Assembly: GCA_016720685.1 (NCBI GenBank)
Contig: JADKKC010000001.1
Location: 248,001-312,000 of the forward strand
DNA: 64,000 nucleotides
Direction of reading: 5' to 3'
Source: Zoogloea sp.
Lineage (GTDB): Bacteria > Pseudomonadota > Gammaproteobacteria > Burkholderiales > Rhodocyclaceae
Part shown: piece by piece, positions 8,006 through 16,201 of the stretch
Layout: the number at the start of each line of letters is the position of its first letter
Numbering within the stretch: position 1 is the first letter of the stretch
The notes under the pieces: generated by a model
Told to the model about the DNA's origin: nothing
The model's input: only the letters and a program-made list of their open reading frames with translations
Database searches by the model: none
Made by a program: the position numbers and the translations under genes

Positions 8006-9580
8006 ATGACTACCGGCACTCGCCCAGTGGCAGATTCTACCCCGGCTCAGCTCCGATTTCCGCCTGCCGCGGGCTTCACGGTCCGCGCCGACTTCACCGG
8101 CGGAGAGGTTTCCTCGGACCTGGGCGCCCTGGTACTGAGTGCGGTGGATGCGCGTATCGGCCTCATCGAGCGCCTGACCCAGGCGATCAGGGATTCTCGC
8201 GATCCGCGCTATATCACCCATTCGCTGCGCGACCTGCTGACGCAGCGCGTCTTTCAGATGGCCTCCGGCTACGAAGACGGCAACGATGCCAACGCCCTGC
8301 GCCATGACCCGCTGTTCAAACTGGCGGCGGGACGGGCGCCGCTGGATGCCGACACGGCGCTGGCCTGCGGCGCCACCCACTCCCGCCTGGAAGGCTCGCT
8401 GCGGCGCAGCGACATCTACCGCCTGGCCCGCGCCCTGGTCGAGCAGTTCATCGCCGGGTATGAACACGCCCCGTGCAGCATCACGCTGGACATGGACCAT
8501 ACCGACGACGCCACCTACGGCCAACAGGCGCTGTCCTTCTACAACCACCATTACGGCCACCATTGTTACCTGCCCCTGCTGGTGTTCGAGGCCCACTCGG
8601 GCGCCCTCGTCACCGCCGTGCTGCGTCCGGGCAAAACCCCCTGCGGCGCCGAGAACGCCATGATCATGAAGCGGGTGCTCGACCTGTTGCGTCGGCACTG
8701 GCCCACAACCCATATCCTGCTGCGCGGCGACGGCCACTTCTCCAATCCGGAATTGATGGCCTTGATCCTGGCTGATGGGAATGCCGACTTTATCTTCGGC
8801 CTGACCGGCAACAAGGTTCTGACACGCCGGGCTGAGGGTTTGATGACGAACGTTCGCGGGCATCTTGCCCTGTATCAGACCCTGGCCGCCCGCGGCTTGG
8901 GACCCAAGGTAGCCGCCGTGCGCCACTTCGGCGAGTTCGACTACCAGGCCGCCTCCTGGCCGCAGGCCTTCCGTGTGGTGCTCAAGGCCGAAGTCCTGGC
9001 CGGCTGTGGCGTAACGCTGCCCAAGGACAATCAGCGCTATGTGGTCACCACCTTGCGCGCCCCTTCGCCCCGGACGCTCTACCAGCAGGAGTACTGTGCC
9101 CGCGGCCAGGCGGAAAACCTGATCAAACAAGTGAAGTGCGACCTGAAATCCGACCGCACCTCGGCCGGAAGCTTCCTCGCCAACTTCGGCCGACTCCTGC
9201 TGACCGCCGGGGCCTATGTCTTGCACCAGCAATTGCGCCACCTCGGCTTGCAAGGGACGCCCCTGGCAACGGCCCAGCCCAGGACGGTCATGCTCATGCT
9301 GTTCAAGATCGCCGCCCGGGTCAAACAGTACAAGGATCGGGTGCTATTGCATCTGCCCAGCGCCTGTCCGGTCAAGGATCTGCTGGTGCTCGTCTGTCAG
9401 CGCCTCTACTCACCGAACCGGGTGCGGCCCATGCCCCGTTCCCCATGGCCCGCCCCGTCTGGCCCACGAGATCGTGCCTCCCACCCAGCCCATCCACTAC
9501 GACCCAAGCTTCACCCCATCAGCGGGGGAAAGGGGAGCTATCGCTTGAAATTGAAAAAATCTCCGCGGAACGCTGGATGA
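8006..9580 (+). CDS. IS1380-family DDE transposase
   Basis: A 524-residue transposase. The N-terminus matches the family (FTVRADFTGGEVSSDLGALVL; RVFQMASGYEDGNDANALRHDPLFKLAAGR). Candidate catalytic acids are the Asp in ITLDMDHTDD (about 162-164), the Asp in LLRGDGHFSNPEL (about 241) and the Glu in CARGQAENLIKQVK (about 370), followed by the NFGRLLLTAGAYVLHQQLR helix. The frame is complete. The last about 50 residues are Pro/Arg-rich and less family-like. No clear ribosome site precedes the ATG, which is common for transposases. Confidence 0.93.
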   Translation: MTTGTRPVADSTPAQLRFPPAAGFTVRADFTGGEVSSDLGALVLSAVDARIGLIERLTQAIRDSRDPRYITHSLRDLLTQRVFQMASGYEDGNDANALRHDPLFKLAAGRAPLDADTALACGATHSRLEGSLRRSDIYRLARALVEQFIAGYEHAPCSITLDMDHTDDATYGQQALSFYNHHYGHHCYLPLLVFEAHSGALVTAVLRPGKTPCGAENAMIMKRVLDLLRRHWPTTHILLRGDGHFSNPELMALILADGNADFIFGLTGNKVLTRRAEGLMTNVRGHLALYQTLAARGLGPKVAAVRHFGEFDYQAASWPQAFRVVLKAEVLAGCGVTLPKDNQRYVVTTLRAPSPRTLYQQEYCARGQAENLIKQVKCDLKSDRTSAGSFLANFGRLLLTAGAYVLHQQLRHLGLQGTPLATAQPRTVMLMLFKIAARVKQYKDRVLLHLPSACPVKDLLVLVCQRLYSPNRVRPMPRSPWPAPSGPRDRASHPAHPLRPKLHPISGGKGSYRLKLKKSPRNAG

Positions 9581-9597
9581 GGCTCTTTACGAAATTC

Positions 9598-9611
9598 ATG
9601 CAACATCCAGG
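9598..9611 (-). repeat. Right terminal inverted repeat of the IS1380-family element
   Basis: Read on the minus strand it is CCTGGATGTTGCAT. It is followed directly by the second CTAG copy (9612-9615). Confidence 0.85.
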
Positions 9612-10071
9612 CTAGTGGCGGCGGGCCTTGGCGCACTGCTCGCGGCATCGGAGCCGGCCTTTCTGGCCCTCAAGCTGGCGGGCGCGGGCTACCTTGTGTG
9701 GCTGGGGATAAAAAAATGGCGGGAGTTGCCGGCCGAAAACGGGCTTGTGCCTGCTTCAAGCGCCCGCGGCGGTTTTTTCCTTCAGGGCGTGCTGGTCAAT
9801 CTCGGTAATCCGAAGGCCATTGTTTTCATCGCCGCCCTCGTGCCTCCGTTCATTGATTCCGGCCTGCCACGCCTGCCCCAGTTTCTGGTGATTGGCGCCA
9901 CGATGTGCTGCGTCGATGTCCTGGTGATGTCCGGTTACGCGCTGCTAGCCGGCCGCTTTCGCGGTGTTGCCCGCGGCAATCGCGCGGTGCGCCTGCAGAA
10001 CCGTCTTTTCGGCGGAGTTTTCGTCGCCGCCGGGCTCGCCCTGACCGCGACTTCCCGTCACTGAGTGGCAG

Positions 10072-10875
10072 TCAGTCCGGCGCTAACGCGAGCTGATCGA
10101 GATCCTCTGCAGAAAGCCCCAGCTCTGCCTCCACCTGCCCCTCCCAGTCCGTCCAGTCGGGCGATGCGCCGTCGCGTAGGCGCCTTCCTGCTGCCAGCAG
10201 CAGGCTGATACGTCGGCTGTCGCCCCCCAGACGGGATGCCAGGCGTGGATCGTGATGCGCTCGGATCGCTTCGCACACTTCAAGGGGCAGCTTCCAGTTG
10301 CGCGCCACAAGATAGCCCGCCGCCGCGTGATCCATGCCGGTGATTGCGTCGAGTGCACGGGCGCCAGCCTCGATTGCCGTTCCGGAATTACGCAGAACGC
10401 CGACGTGTTCGGGCGCGCGGCGCAGCACAACGGCAATCCCCGCGTCCTGCATCAGTGCTGCCAGGTAGGCCGTGTCGGCAAGTGATTTGAAGCGCGTTGC
10501 CCGTGCCGCACGGTAGCAGTGATCGGCCGCACTGGCACAGGCTGCCCAGACGAGCTCAAGCGCTGCCGCATCCTTGCCATCTCCTTGGCTCCTGAGTGCC
10601 ACGCTGGCGGCGGCTGCCAGCGTCCGCGTGCGCCCCAGCATTGAAATGGCTTCGAGGGCCGAGCGAGGCACGCTGCGGGGCCTGAAGACAGGGGAGTTGG
10701 CGATACGCAAAAGTGCGCCGGTGATTGCGGGGTCCTGGCTCACGGCGTGAGCCAGCTCCTTCGGCCCCGCGTCATCGTTCGCAGCCGCCGCCTGCAATCG
10801 CAGAAAGCCCGGTCCTGGTGCGGGCAGTACGACTCCGCTGGCAAGAACCGCTTCGAGCAGCAAATCATTGTTCAT
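10072..10875 (-). CDS. HDOD-domain protein
   Basis: About 267 residues. The start at 10875 (MNNDLLLEAVLASG) has a clear AGGAG site, whereas the frame open beyond it runs through the tRNA-Tyr gene. The HDOD pattern is visible: ELAHAVSQDPAITGALLRIANSP (about 38-60), SALEAISMLGRTRTLAAAASVAL, then LAALMQDAGIAVVLRR and GMDHAAAGYLVARNWKLPLEVCEAIRAHHDP. HDOD domains are non-catalytic HD relatives found in signalling and regulatory proteins. No partner domain is fused here, so the role is unknown. It is convergent with the lysE remnant and divergent from the tRNA-Tyr promoter. Confidence 0.85.
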   Translation of the reverse strand: MNNDLLLEAVLASGVVLPAPGPGFLRLQAAAANDDAGPKELAHAVSQDPAITGALLRIANSPVFRPRSVPRSALEAISMLGRTRTLAAAASVALRSQGDGKDAAALELVWAACASAADHCYRAARATRFKSLADTAYLAALMQDAGIAVVLRRAPEHVGVLRNSGTAIEAGARALDAITGMDHAAAGYLVARNWKLPLEVCEAIRAHHDPRLASRLGGDSRRISLLLAAGRRLRDGASPDWTDWEGQVEAELGLSAEDLDQLALAPD

Positions 10876-10951
10876 GCGTTGGTTTCTCCTTGCACAGAAC
10901 TTGGTTGAGTCGATTAAAGCACAGTCTTTGAAAAGTATTTGTCGAATGTGT

Positions 10952-10980
10952 TTGACAATGTCGATATCAATGTCTAGACT
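10952..10980 (+). promoter_or_regulatory. Sigma-70 promoter for the tRNA-Tyr-Gly-Thr-tuf1 unit
   Basis: TTGACA (10952-10957), a 17-base spacer and TAGACT (10975-10980), followed by a GC-rich discriminator and, 16 bases later, the first base of tRNA-Tyr. This is the form of a strong stable-RNA promoter. Confidence 0.75.
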
Positions 10981-10996
10981 GCGCAGCTTCTCGCTT

Positions 10997-11082
<86 letters not shown>

Positions 11083-11145
11083 CGATTTTGGCTGTTTGCT
11101 CCGTCCGTGTGGCGTGAGTGGTGATTGTGAGTCGTGCGTTGTAAA

Positions 11146-11219
11146 GCGGGTGTAGCTCAATGGTAGAGCAGAAGCCTTCCAAGCTTATGACGAGGGTTCG
11201 ATTCCCTTCACCCGCTCCA
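11146..11219 (+). tRNA. tRNA-Gly (anticodon TCC)
   Basis: A 74-nt tRNA with encoded CCA. The acceptor GCGGGTG pairs with CACCCGC, the anticodon loop contains TCC (CTTCCAA), and the T-arm is GGTTCGATTCC. Follows tRNA-Tyr by 64 bases in the same transcript. Confidence 0.96.
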
Positions 11220-11234
11220 GTTTGCGTGTGTGAG

Positions 11235-11309
11235 GCCCATGTAGCTCAGTGGCAGAGCACTCCCTTGGTAAGGGAGAGGTCGGCAGTTCAATCCTGCCCA
11301 TGGGCACCA
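11235..11309 (+). tRNA. tRNA-Thr (anticodon GGT)
   Basis: A 75-nt tRNA with encoded CCA. The acceptor GCCCATG pairs with CATGGGC, the anticodon loop is TTGGTAA. It lies 66 bases before tuf1, as in the classical thrT-tufB arrangement. Confidence 0.96.
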
Positions 11310-11375
11310 GCAATGGCTGGTGCAACGGCTTGGAGTTAGTGTTCCGATTTCCTGATTTTTTGCGGGGTTGATGAT

Positions 11376-12567
11376 ATGGCTAAGGAAAAATTTGCACGGA
11401 CGAAGCCGCACGTAAACGTCGGCACGATTGGTCACGTTGACCACGGCAAGACCACGCTGACGGCAGCGATCACGACCGTGCTGTCGCGCAAGTTTGGTGG
11501 CGAGGCCAAGGCCTACGACCAGATCGACGCGGCGCCGGAAGAAAAGGCACGCGGCATCACCATCAACACTGCGCACGTCGAATACGAAACCGAAAATCGT
11601 CACTACGCGCACGTTGACTGCCCGGGTCACGCCGACTACGTCAAGAACATGATTACCGGTGCCGCACAGATGGACGGAGCGATTCTGGTGTGCTCCGCCG
11701 CTGACGGCCCGATGCCCCAGACTCGCGAGCACATCCTGCTTGCCCGTCAGGTTGGTGTGCCGTATGTGCTGGTGTACATGAACAAGTGCGACATGGTTGA
11801 CGATGCCGAACTGCTCGAACTCGTCGAAATGGAACTGCGCGAGCTGCTCTCCAAGTACGACTTCCCGGGCGACGACACCCCGATCATTCACGGCTCTGCC
11901 CTGAAGGCCCTTGAAGGCGACCAGTCCGAAATCGGCGAACCCTCCATCTTCCGCCTGGCTGCAGCGCTGGACAGCTACATCCCGACGCCTGAGCGCGCCG
12001 TGGATCTGCCCTTCCTGCTGCCGGTCGAAGACGTGTTTTCGATCTCGGGACGCGGCACGGTGGTGACTGGCCGTATCGAGCGCGGCATCGTCAAGGTTGG
12101 CGAGGAAAGTGAAATCGTCGGCATCAAGCCCACGGTGAAGACCACCTTGCACCGGTGTTGAAATGTTCCGCAAACTGCTTGATCAAGGTCAGGCGGGTGA
12201 CAACGTTGGCGTTCTGCTGCGTGGCACCAAGCGTGAAGACGTCGAGCGTGGCCAGGTGCTGTGCAAGCCGGGTTCCGTCAAGCCGCACACCCATTTCACC
12301 GGCGAGGTGTATGTCCTCTCCAAGGAAGAAGGCGGCCGTCACACCCCGTTCTTCAACAACTACCGTCCGCAGTTCTACTTCCGTACCACGGACGTGACCG
12401 GTTCCATCAGTCTGCCGGAAGGCACCGAGATGGTCATGCCGGGCGACAACATCTCGATGACGGTAAAGCTGATTGCGCCGATCGCGATGGAAGAAGGTCT
12501 GCGTTTCGCCATCCGTGAAGGCGGTCGTACCGTCGGCGCCGGTGTCGTTGCCAAGGTTATCGAGTAA
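11376..12567 (+). pseudogene. tuf: Elongation factor Tu, copy 1, with a +1 frameshift
   Basis: EF-Tu carries aminoacyl-tRNA to the ribosome. The frame opens normally (MAKEKFARTKPHVNVGTIGHVDHGKTT, G1 GHVDHGKT; DCPGH; NKCD) but near residue 258 an extra T in ACCACCTTGCACC (12147-12148) shifts the frame to a stop at 12159-12161. The rest continues from 12163 in another frame (MFRKLLDQGQ) to the normal end VVAKVIE. Compared with copy 2 (27840-29030) the DNA is nearly identical, except for a knot of changes at about 12108-12150 (I to S, D to P and the insertion). A consensus error or true inactivation are both possible; copy 2 is intact. Confidence 0.93.
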
Positions 12568-12588
12568 TATCGATAGTCGTACTCGGGA

Positions 12589-12609
12589 CGCCTCGCTCCC
12601 CGCGAGGCG
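12589..12609 (+). terminator. Hairpin after tuf1
   Basis: An 8-bp stem CGCCTCGC (12589-12596) / GCGAGGCG (12602-12609) with a 5-base loop, 22 bases after the tuf1 stop. There is no T-run, so it may be a 3'-end processing or stabilising hairpin ahead of tRNA-Trp rather than a strong terminator. Confidence 0.45.
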
Positions 12610-12627
12610 GCCTGTAGTCTCTGCTGC

Positions 12628-12703
12628 AGGGGTATAGCTCAACTGGCAGAGCGTCGGTCTCCAAAACCGAAGGTTGGGGGTTCGATTCCCTCTGCCCCTG
12701 CCA
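12628..12703 (+). tRNA. tRNA-Trp (anticodon CCA)
   Basis: A 76-nt tRNA with encoded terminal CCA. The acceptor AGGGGTA pairs with TGCCCCT, the anticodon loop is CTCCAAA. It sits between tuf1 and secE, the usual betaproteobacterial location. Confidence 0.96.
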
Positions 12704-12727
12704 CGCTTCAATCGGAATTACGTTTTA

Positions 12728-13081
12728 ATGGCCGACAAAATCAAGTTTGCGCTAGCACTGGTTATTCTGGTGGCTGGCGTTGTGGGCTTCTATCTGCTCT
12801 CCGAGCAAGCGATGGTTCTCCGCGTTCTCTCTGTGCTCGCGGGTGTTTCGCTGTGCGCTGCTGTGGCCTGGAAAACCGAGCCCGGGCAGCGGTTTGCCAT
12901 CTTTGCAAACGATACCGTTGCCGAAACCAAAAAGGTCTCATGGCCGTCGCGCAAGGAAACCTTCCAGACAACCGGAATTGTTTTTGCGTTCGTCGTGATC
13001 ATGGCGGTCTTCTTGTGGGTAACCGACAAGACGCTCGAATGGGCTCTTTATGATCTGATTCTGGGCTGGAAAAAATCATGA
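12728..13081 (+). CDS. secE: Preprotein translocase subunit SecE
   Basis: A 117-residue SecE with three predicted membrane helices (about 5-25, 31-47, 85-106), the longer form usual in beta- and gammaproteobacteria. The conserved cytoplasmic amphipathic segment before the last helix is present (DTVAETKKVSWPSRKETFQTT). SecE clamps the SecY halves in the Sec translocon. The ATG at 12728 starts MADKIKFALAL. The end overlaps the nusG ATG by 4 bases (13078-13081), giving the standard secE-nusG pair. Confidence 0.95.
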   Translation: MADKIKFALALVILVAGVVGFYLLSEQAMVLRVLSVLAGVSLCAAVAWKTEPGQRFAIFANDTVAETKKVSWPSRKETFQTTGIVFAFVVIMAVFLWVTDKTLEWALYDLILGWKKS

Positions 13082-13610
13082 GCAAGCGTTGGTACGTAGT
13101 TCACGCCTATTCCGGCTTCGAAAAGTCGGTCCAGCGCGCGCTCGTCGAGCGAATTGCGCGTGATGGCATGCAGGATTTGTTTGGTCAGATTCTCGTTCCG
13201 GTCGAAGAAGTGATCGAGATGAAGAACGGCCAGAAAAGCATCACTGAACGCAAGTTCTTCCCCGGCTACGTGCTGGTGGAAATGGAGATGAACGACGATA
13301 CGTGGCATCTCATCAAGTCAACCCGAAAGTTACCGGTTTTGTAGGTGGTACTGCGAACAAGCCGACCCCGATTTCCGAAAAGGAAGTCGACAAGATCATG
13401 CAGCAGATGAAGGATGGCGTCGATAAGCCGCGTCCGAAGGTGCTCTTCGAGGTTGGCGAGATGGTTCGGGTCAAGGAAGGTCCATTTACCGACTTCAATG
13501 GTTCCGTCGAAGACGTGAACTACGAAAAGAGCAAGATCCGCGTCTCGGTTACGATTTTCGGTCGTGCTACGCCGGTTGAGCTGGATTTCGGTCAGGTCGA
13601 GAAAACCTGA
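13078..13610 (+). pseudogene. nusG: Transcription factor NusG, disrupted by a -1 frameshift
   Basis: NusG binds RNA polymerase, suppresses pausing and links to Rho and to ribosomal S10. The NGN domain reads normally (MSKRWYVVHAYSGFEKSVQRAL ... PGYVLVEMEMNDDTWHLIK), then the frame slips at about 13322-13325 (ACCCGAAAG where ACCCCGAAAG is expected) and stops at 13342-13344. The other frame continues with PKVTGFVGGTANKPTPIS, and the KOW domain (FEVGEMVRVKEGPFTDFNGSVEDVN) runs to VELDFGQVEKT. Restoring one C gives 177 codons, the family length. As nusG is usually essential and single-copy, a consensus error is likely. Confidence 0.93.
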
Positions 13611-13617
13611 TCGCCGT

Positions 13618-13643
13618 GGGGTGCGATTAGGCACCCCGTTTTG
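13618..13643 (+). terminator. Terminator/attenuator between nusG and rplK
   Basis: A 7-bp GC-rich stem GGGGTGC (13618-13624) / GCACCCC (13631-13637) with loop GATTAG, followed by GTTTTG. It separates the secE-nusG unit from rplKAJL. Confidence 0.65.
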
Positions 13644-13710
13644 CGCCCGATAGGGCAAAGAGGAGCGCGGCGTAAAAGTCGTGCGCTAGAACTCAAAAAG
13701 GAGTTGCCTA

Positions 13711-14142
13711 ATGGCAAAGAAGATTATTGGTTACGTCAAGCTGCAGGTTCCTGCCGGCAAGGCCAACCCCAGTCCCCCGATCGGTCCGGCTCTTGGTCAG
13801 CGCGGCCTGAACATCATGCAGTTCTGTAAGGAGTTCAATGCCCAGACTCAAGGGCTTGAACCCGGTTTGCCGATTCCGGTCGTGATCACTGCGTTTGCGG
13901 ACAAGAGCTTCACCTTCATCATGAAGACGCCGCCCGCAACCATCTTGATCAAGAAGGCCGCCGGTATCCAGAAGGGCTCCCCGAAGCCCCATACCGACAA
14001 GGTCGGCAAGATCACCAAGGCTCAGTGCGAAGAAATCGCCAAAGCCAAGATGAAGGATCTCACCGCAGCGGACCTCGACGCCGCAGCTCGTACCATCGCT
14101 GGCTCCGCACGCAGCATGGGCATCACCGTGGAAGGCATGTAA
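13711..14142 (+). CDS. rplK: 50S ribosomal protein L11
   Basis: L11, 143 residues, binds the GTPase-associated region of 23S rRNA and is needed for RelA activation. The N-terminal domain has the conserved proline-rich switch PAGKANPSPPIGPALGQRGL (about 14-33); the C-terminal RNA-binding domain has KTPPATILIKKAAG and RTIAGSARSMGITVEG. An AAAAAGGAG site precedes the ATG. First gene of the L11-L1-L10-L12-rpoBC cluster, 2 bases before rplA. Confidence 0.97.
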   Translation: MAKKIIGYVKLQVPAGKANPSPPIGPALGQRGLNIMQFCKEFNAQTQGLEPGLPIPVVITAFADKSFTFIMKTPPATILIKKAAGIQKGSPKPHTDKVGKITKAQCEEIAKAKMKDLTAADLDAAARTIAGSARSMGITVEGM

Positions 14143-14144
14143 TC

Positions 14145-14846
14145 ATGGCGAAATTGTCCAAGCGCGTTCAGGCCCTGCGTGCCAAAGTTGATCGCAACAA
14201 GGTTTATCCCCTGACCGATGCACTGTCGCTGGTCAAGGAGTGCGCAACCGCCAAGTTCGACGAGTCCATCGATGTGGCCGTCAATCTCGGCGTCGATGCC
14301 AAGAAATCCGACCAGCTGGTTCGCGGTTCCGTGGTTCTGCCGGCCGGTACCGGCAAGTCGGTTCGTGTTGCCGTGTTCGCCCAGGGCGACAAGGCTGAAG
14401 CAGCCCGCGCTGCAGGCGCAGATGTCGTCGGTTTTGACGATCTGGCCGAGCAGGTCAAGGGCGGCACCATCGATTTCGACCTGTGCATCGCCACTCCGGA
14501 CGCCATGCGCGTCGTGGGCGCGCTGGGTCAGATCCTTGGTCCCCGTGGCCTGATGCCGAACCCGAAAGTCGGCACCGTTACCATGGATGTCACCACCGCG
14601 GTGAAGAATGCCAAGGCCGGTCAGGTTCAGTACCGTACCGACAAGGGCGGTTTGATTCACGCTACCGTGGGTCGTGCGTCTTTCTCCGTCGAAGCGCTTC
14701 AGCAGAACGTTGCGGCCCTGATCGATGCCTTGGTCAAGGCCAAGCCGGCTGCTTCCAAGGGCGTGTATCTGCGCAAGGTTGCCGTGTCGTCCACGATGGG
14801 CGCCGGCGTCCGCGTGGAACCCGCTACCGCAAGCGGTCAGCAGTAA
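14145..14846 (+). CDS. rplA: 50S ribosomal protein L1
   Basis: L1, 233 residues, forms the mobile L1 stalk near the E site and in many bacteria represses its own operon by binding the mRNA leader. The ATG at 14145 (MAKLSKRVQALRAKVD) lies 2 bases after the rplK stop; the frame opens further upstream inside rplK but that part is not L1. The conserved L1 signature is visible around GQILGPRGLMPNPKVGTV (about 126-143). A long untranslated gap follows. Confidence 0.97.
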   Translation: MAKLSKRVQALRAKVDRNKVYPLTDALSLVKECATAKFDESIDVAVNLGVDAKKSDQLVRGSVVLPAGTGKSVRVAVFAQGDKAEAARAAGADVVGFDDLAEQVKGGTIDFDLCIATPDAMRVVGALGQILGPRGLMPNPKVGTVTMDVTTAVKNAKAGQVQYRTDKGGLIHATVGRASFSVEALQQNVAALIDALVKAKPAASKGVYLRKVAVSSTMGAGVRVEPATASGQQ

Positions 14847-15075
14847 GAACTTTGGGCCGGATGGCTGGCGTAAAAGCAAGCCATCCGGATCGTCAAAGAC
14901 CGCAGGTGCGGCCAGGCGCAAGCCTTGTCGCTTAATCAACGAAAACCTGCGTAGACGGTGTCCCAGACAGGATTTCCGCGTTTCGTTTTTGAACGGAGCG
15001 CAAAGCTCCTGATCCAGGTCGCCGTAGGTGCGATGAAGGTTTTCATCGCGTGTTGACTTGATAGGAGGAAAGACC
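14847..15075 (+). promoter_or_regulatory. rplJ leader, probable L10(L12)4-binding autoregulatory RNA
   Basis: This 229-base non-coding gap lies between rplA and rplJ, where proteobacteria carry the L10 leader that L10-L12 binds to repress rplJL. It contains several GC-rich stems, for example GGATGGCT (about 14861-14868) opposite AGCCATCC (about 14879-14886). It was assigned by position and folding potential only; I cannot verify the kink-turn core by eye. A promoter for rplJL may also lie here. Confidence 0.5.
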
Positions 15076-15579
15076 TTGAGTCTGAATCTCGACGACAAAA
15101 AAGCCGTAGTGGCCGAGGTGTCGGCGCAAGTAGCGAACGCCCAGACAATCGTCGTGGCACAGTACGCAGGGATTGAGGTAGGCAACCTCACCGTGCTGCG
15201 TGCCAAGGCTCGTGATGCTGGCGTTTATCTGCGTGTGCTGAAGAATACCCTGGCACGCCGTGCAGTGGCTGATACGCCGTTCGCAGGCTTGGCGGAAGAA
15301 ATGACCGGCCCGCTGATTTACAGCATTTCGGCCGATCCGGTATCTGCAGCGAAGGTTTTGAGCGATTTCGCCAAAACCAACGACAAGCTGGTGCTGAAGG
15401 CTGGCTGTTACGCAGGGAAGGTTCTCGACAAGGCTGGTGTGCAAGCCCTGGCGTCGATTCCGAGCCGCGAAGAGCTGCTTTCCACGCTGCTGGGCGTCAT
15501 GCAGGCTCCGGTATCGAGCTTTGCTGGTGCGATGGCTGCGTTGGCCAAAAAACGTGAAGAAGAAGCCGCAGCCGCCTAA
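15076..15579 (+). CDS. rplJ: 50S ribosomal protein L10, TTG start
   Basis: L10, 167 residues, anchors the L7/L12 dimers on the ribosomal stalk. The start is a TTG at 15076 (reading SLNLDDKKAVVAEVSAQVANA) with a strong AGGAGGA site 7 bases upstream; the earlier TTG at 15058 overlaps that site and is unlikely. The C-terminal helix that binds L12 ends VSSFAGAMAALAKKREEEAAAA. A rare start codon agrees with tight control by the leader. Confidence 0.94.
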   Translation: MSLNLDDKKAVVAEVSAQVANAQTIVVAQYAGIEVGNLTVLRAKARDAGVYLRVLKNTLARRAVADTPFAGLAEEMTGPLIYSISADPVSAAKVLSDFAKTNDKLVLKAGCYAGKVLDKAGVQALASIPSREELLSTLLGVMQAPVSSFAGAMAALAKKREEEAAAA

Positions 15580-15629
15580 TTGGTCGGTTCCTGGTAACTC
15601 GTACGAAATTAGATTTGGAGTATTTTGAG

Positions 15630-16001
15630 ATGGCAATTACCAAAGACGACATCCTCGAAGCCGTTGGCGCAATGACGGTGATGGACCTGAACGACCTGGT
15701 CAAGGCGTTCGAAGAGAAGTTCGGCGTTTCCGCCGCTTCGATGGCTGTGGCTGCTCCTGGCGCCGCTGCTGCTGCTGTGGTTGAAGAGCAGACCGAATTC
15801 ACCGTCATGCTGCTGGCTGCCGGCGACAAGAAGGTTGAAGTCATCAAGGTCGTTCGTGCAGTAACCGGCCTGGGCCTCAAGGAAGCCAAGGATCTGGTTG
15901 ACGGCGCTCCGAAGGCTGTCAAGGAAGGCATTTCCAAGGCTGATGCCGATGCGCTCAAGAAGCAACTTGAAGACGCAGGCGCCAAGGTCGAAGTCAAGTA
16001 A
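15630..16001 (+). CDS. rplL: 50S ribosomal protein L7/L12
   Basis: L7/L12, 123 residues, is the multi-copy stalk protein that recruits translation factor GTPases. The N-terminal dimerisation domain (MAITKDDILEAVGAMTVMDLNDLVKAFEEKFGV) is followed by an Ala/Gly hinge (about 35-52) and the factor-binding C-terminal domain with VVRAVTGLGLKEAKDLVDGAPK. The ATG at 15630 is chosen with a TTGGAG site; the frame from 15615 is too close to that site. A hairpin after the gene reduces transcription into rpoB. Confidence 0.97.
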   Translation: MAITKDDILEAVGAMTVMDLNDLVKAFEEKFGVSAASMAVAAPGAAAAAVVEEQTEFTVMLLAAGDKKVEVIKVVRAVTGLGLKEAKDLVDGAPKAVKEGISKADADALKKQLEDAGAKVEVK

Positions 16002-16018
16002 TTCCAGCTTCCTACAGA

Positions 16019-16049
16019 GGGCTGATGCCATTTCGGCATCGGCCCTTTT
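16019..16049 (+). terminator. Rho-independent attenuator between rplL and rpoB
   Basis: An 11-bp stem GGGCTGATGCC (16019-16029) / GGCATCGGCCC (16035-16045, one G-T pair) with loop ATTTC, followed by TTTTG. Partial termination here is the known way the L12/RNA polymerase ratio is set in enteric bacteria; the same role is inferred. Confidence 0.8.
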
Positions 16050-16201
16050 GTGCTTTCTGTTTTCTGCTGTTTATAAAAGTCTGGACATAGACGACAAAAA
16101 AGAGCGTTCGATGCAGATTAAAGCGCGGAACGCGTTGAATCAAGTGTCCGAAATGCTGTCTTTTGTCTTCTGACGTCCGACTTCTCTGACCCGGAGCATC
16201 T

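Larger units (their letters stand above)
7925..9611 (+). mobile_element. IS1380-family insertion sequence, 1687 bp, complete
   Basis: The ends were located from the interrupted lysE frame. The left end begins CCTGGATTTTGCGT and the right end, read inward, CCTGGATGTTGCAT (12 of 14 match). A second shared block CGTAAAGAG lies just inside both ends. The element is flanked by the 4-bp direct repeat CTAG (7921-7924 and 9612-9615). It carries a single intact transposase gene in the same direction as lysE. Both ends, the duplication and the transposase are intact, so it may still be mobile. Confidence 0.92.
7756..10064 (+). pseudogene. LysE/RhtB family exporter, split by an IS1380-family insertion
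   Basis: The N-terminal part (7756-7924; MSLPLWLGFLATVLVVALSPGPGAAL) and C-terminal part (9616-10064; GYLVWLGIKKW, GVLVNLGNPKAIVFIAALVPPF) are halves of one amino-acid exporter. Removing the element and one copy of the CTAG duplication restores an unbroken frame of about 205 codons across the joint (MQLALVAAGLGALLA), the normal family length. The SPGPG motif is intact. The start at 7756 is preferred because GGAG lies 6 bases upstream. As it stands, the 5' part runs into the IS and stops at 7951-7953, so the gene should be inactive. The clean joint implies a recent insertion. Confidence 0.92.

Noticed and set aside
12140..13330. Programmed ribosomal frameshifting in tuf1 or nusG
   Set aside because: Neither gene family uses it, no slippery heptamer or downstream pseudoknot is evident, and tuf2 at the second locus is unshifted.
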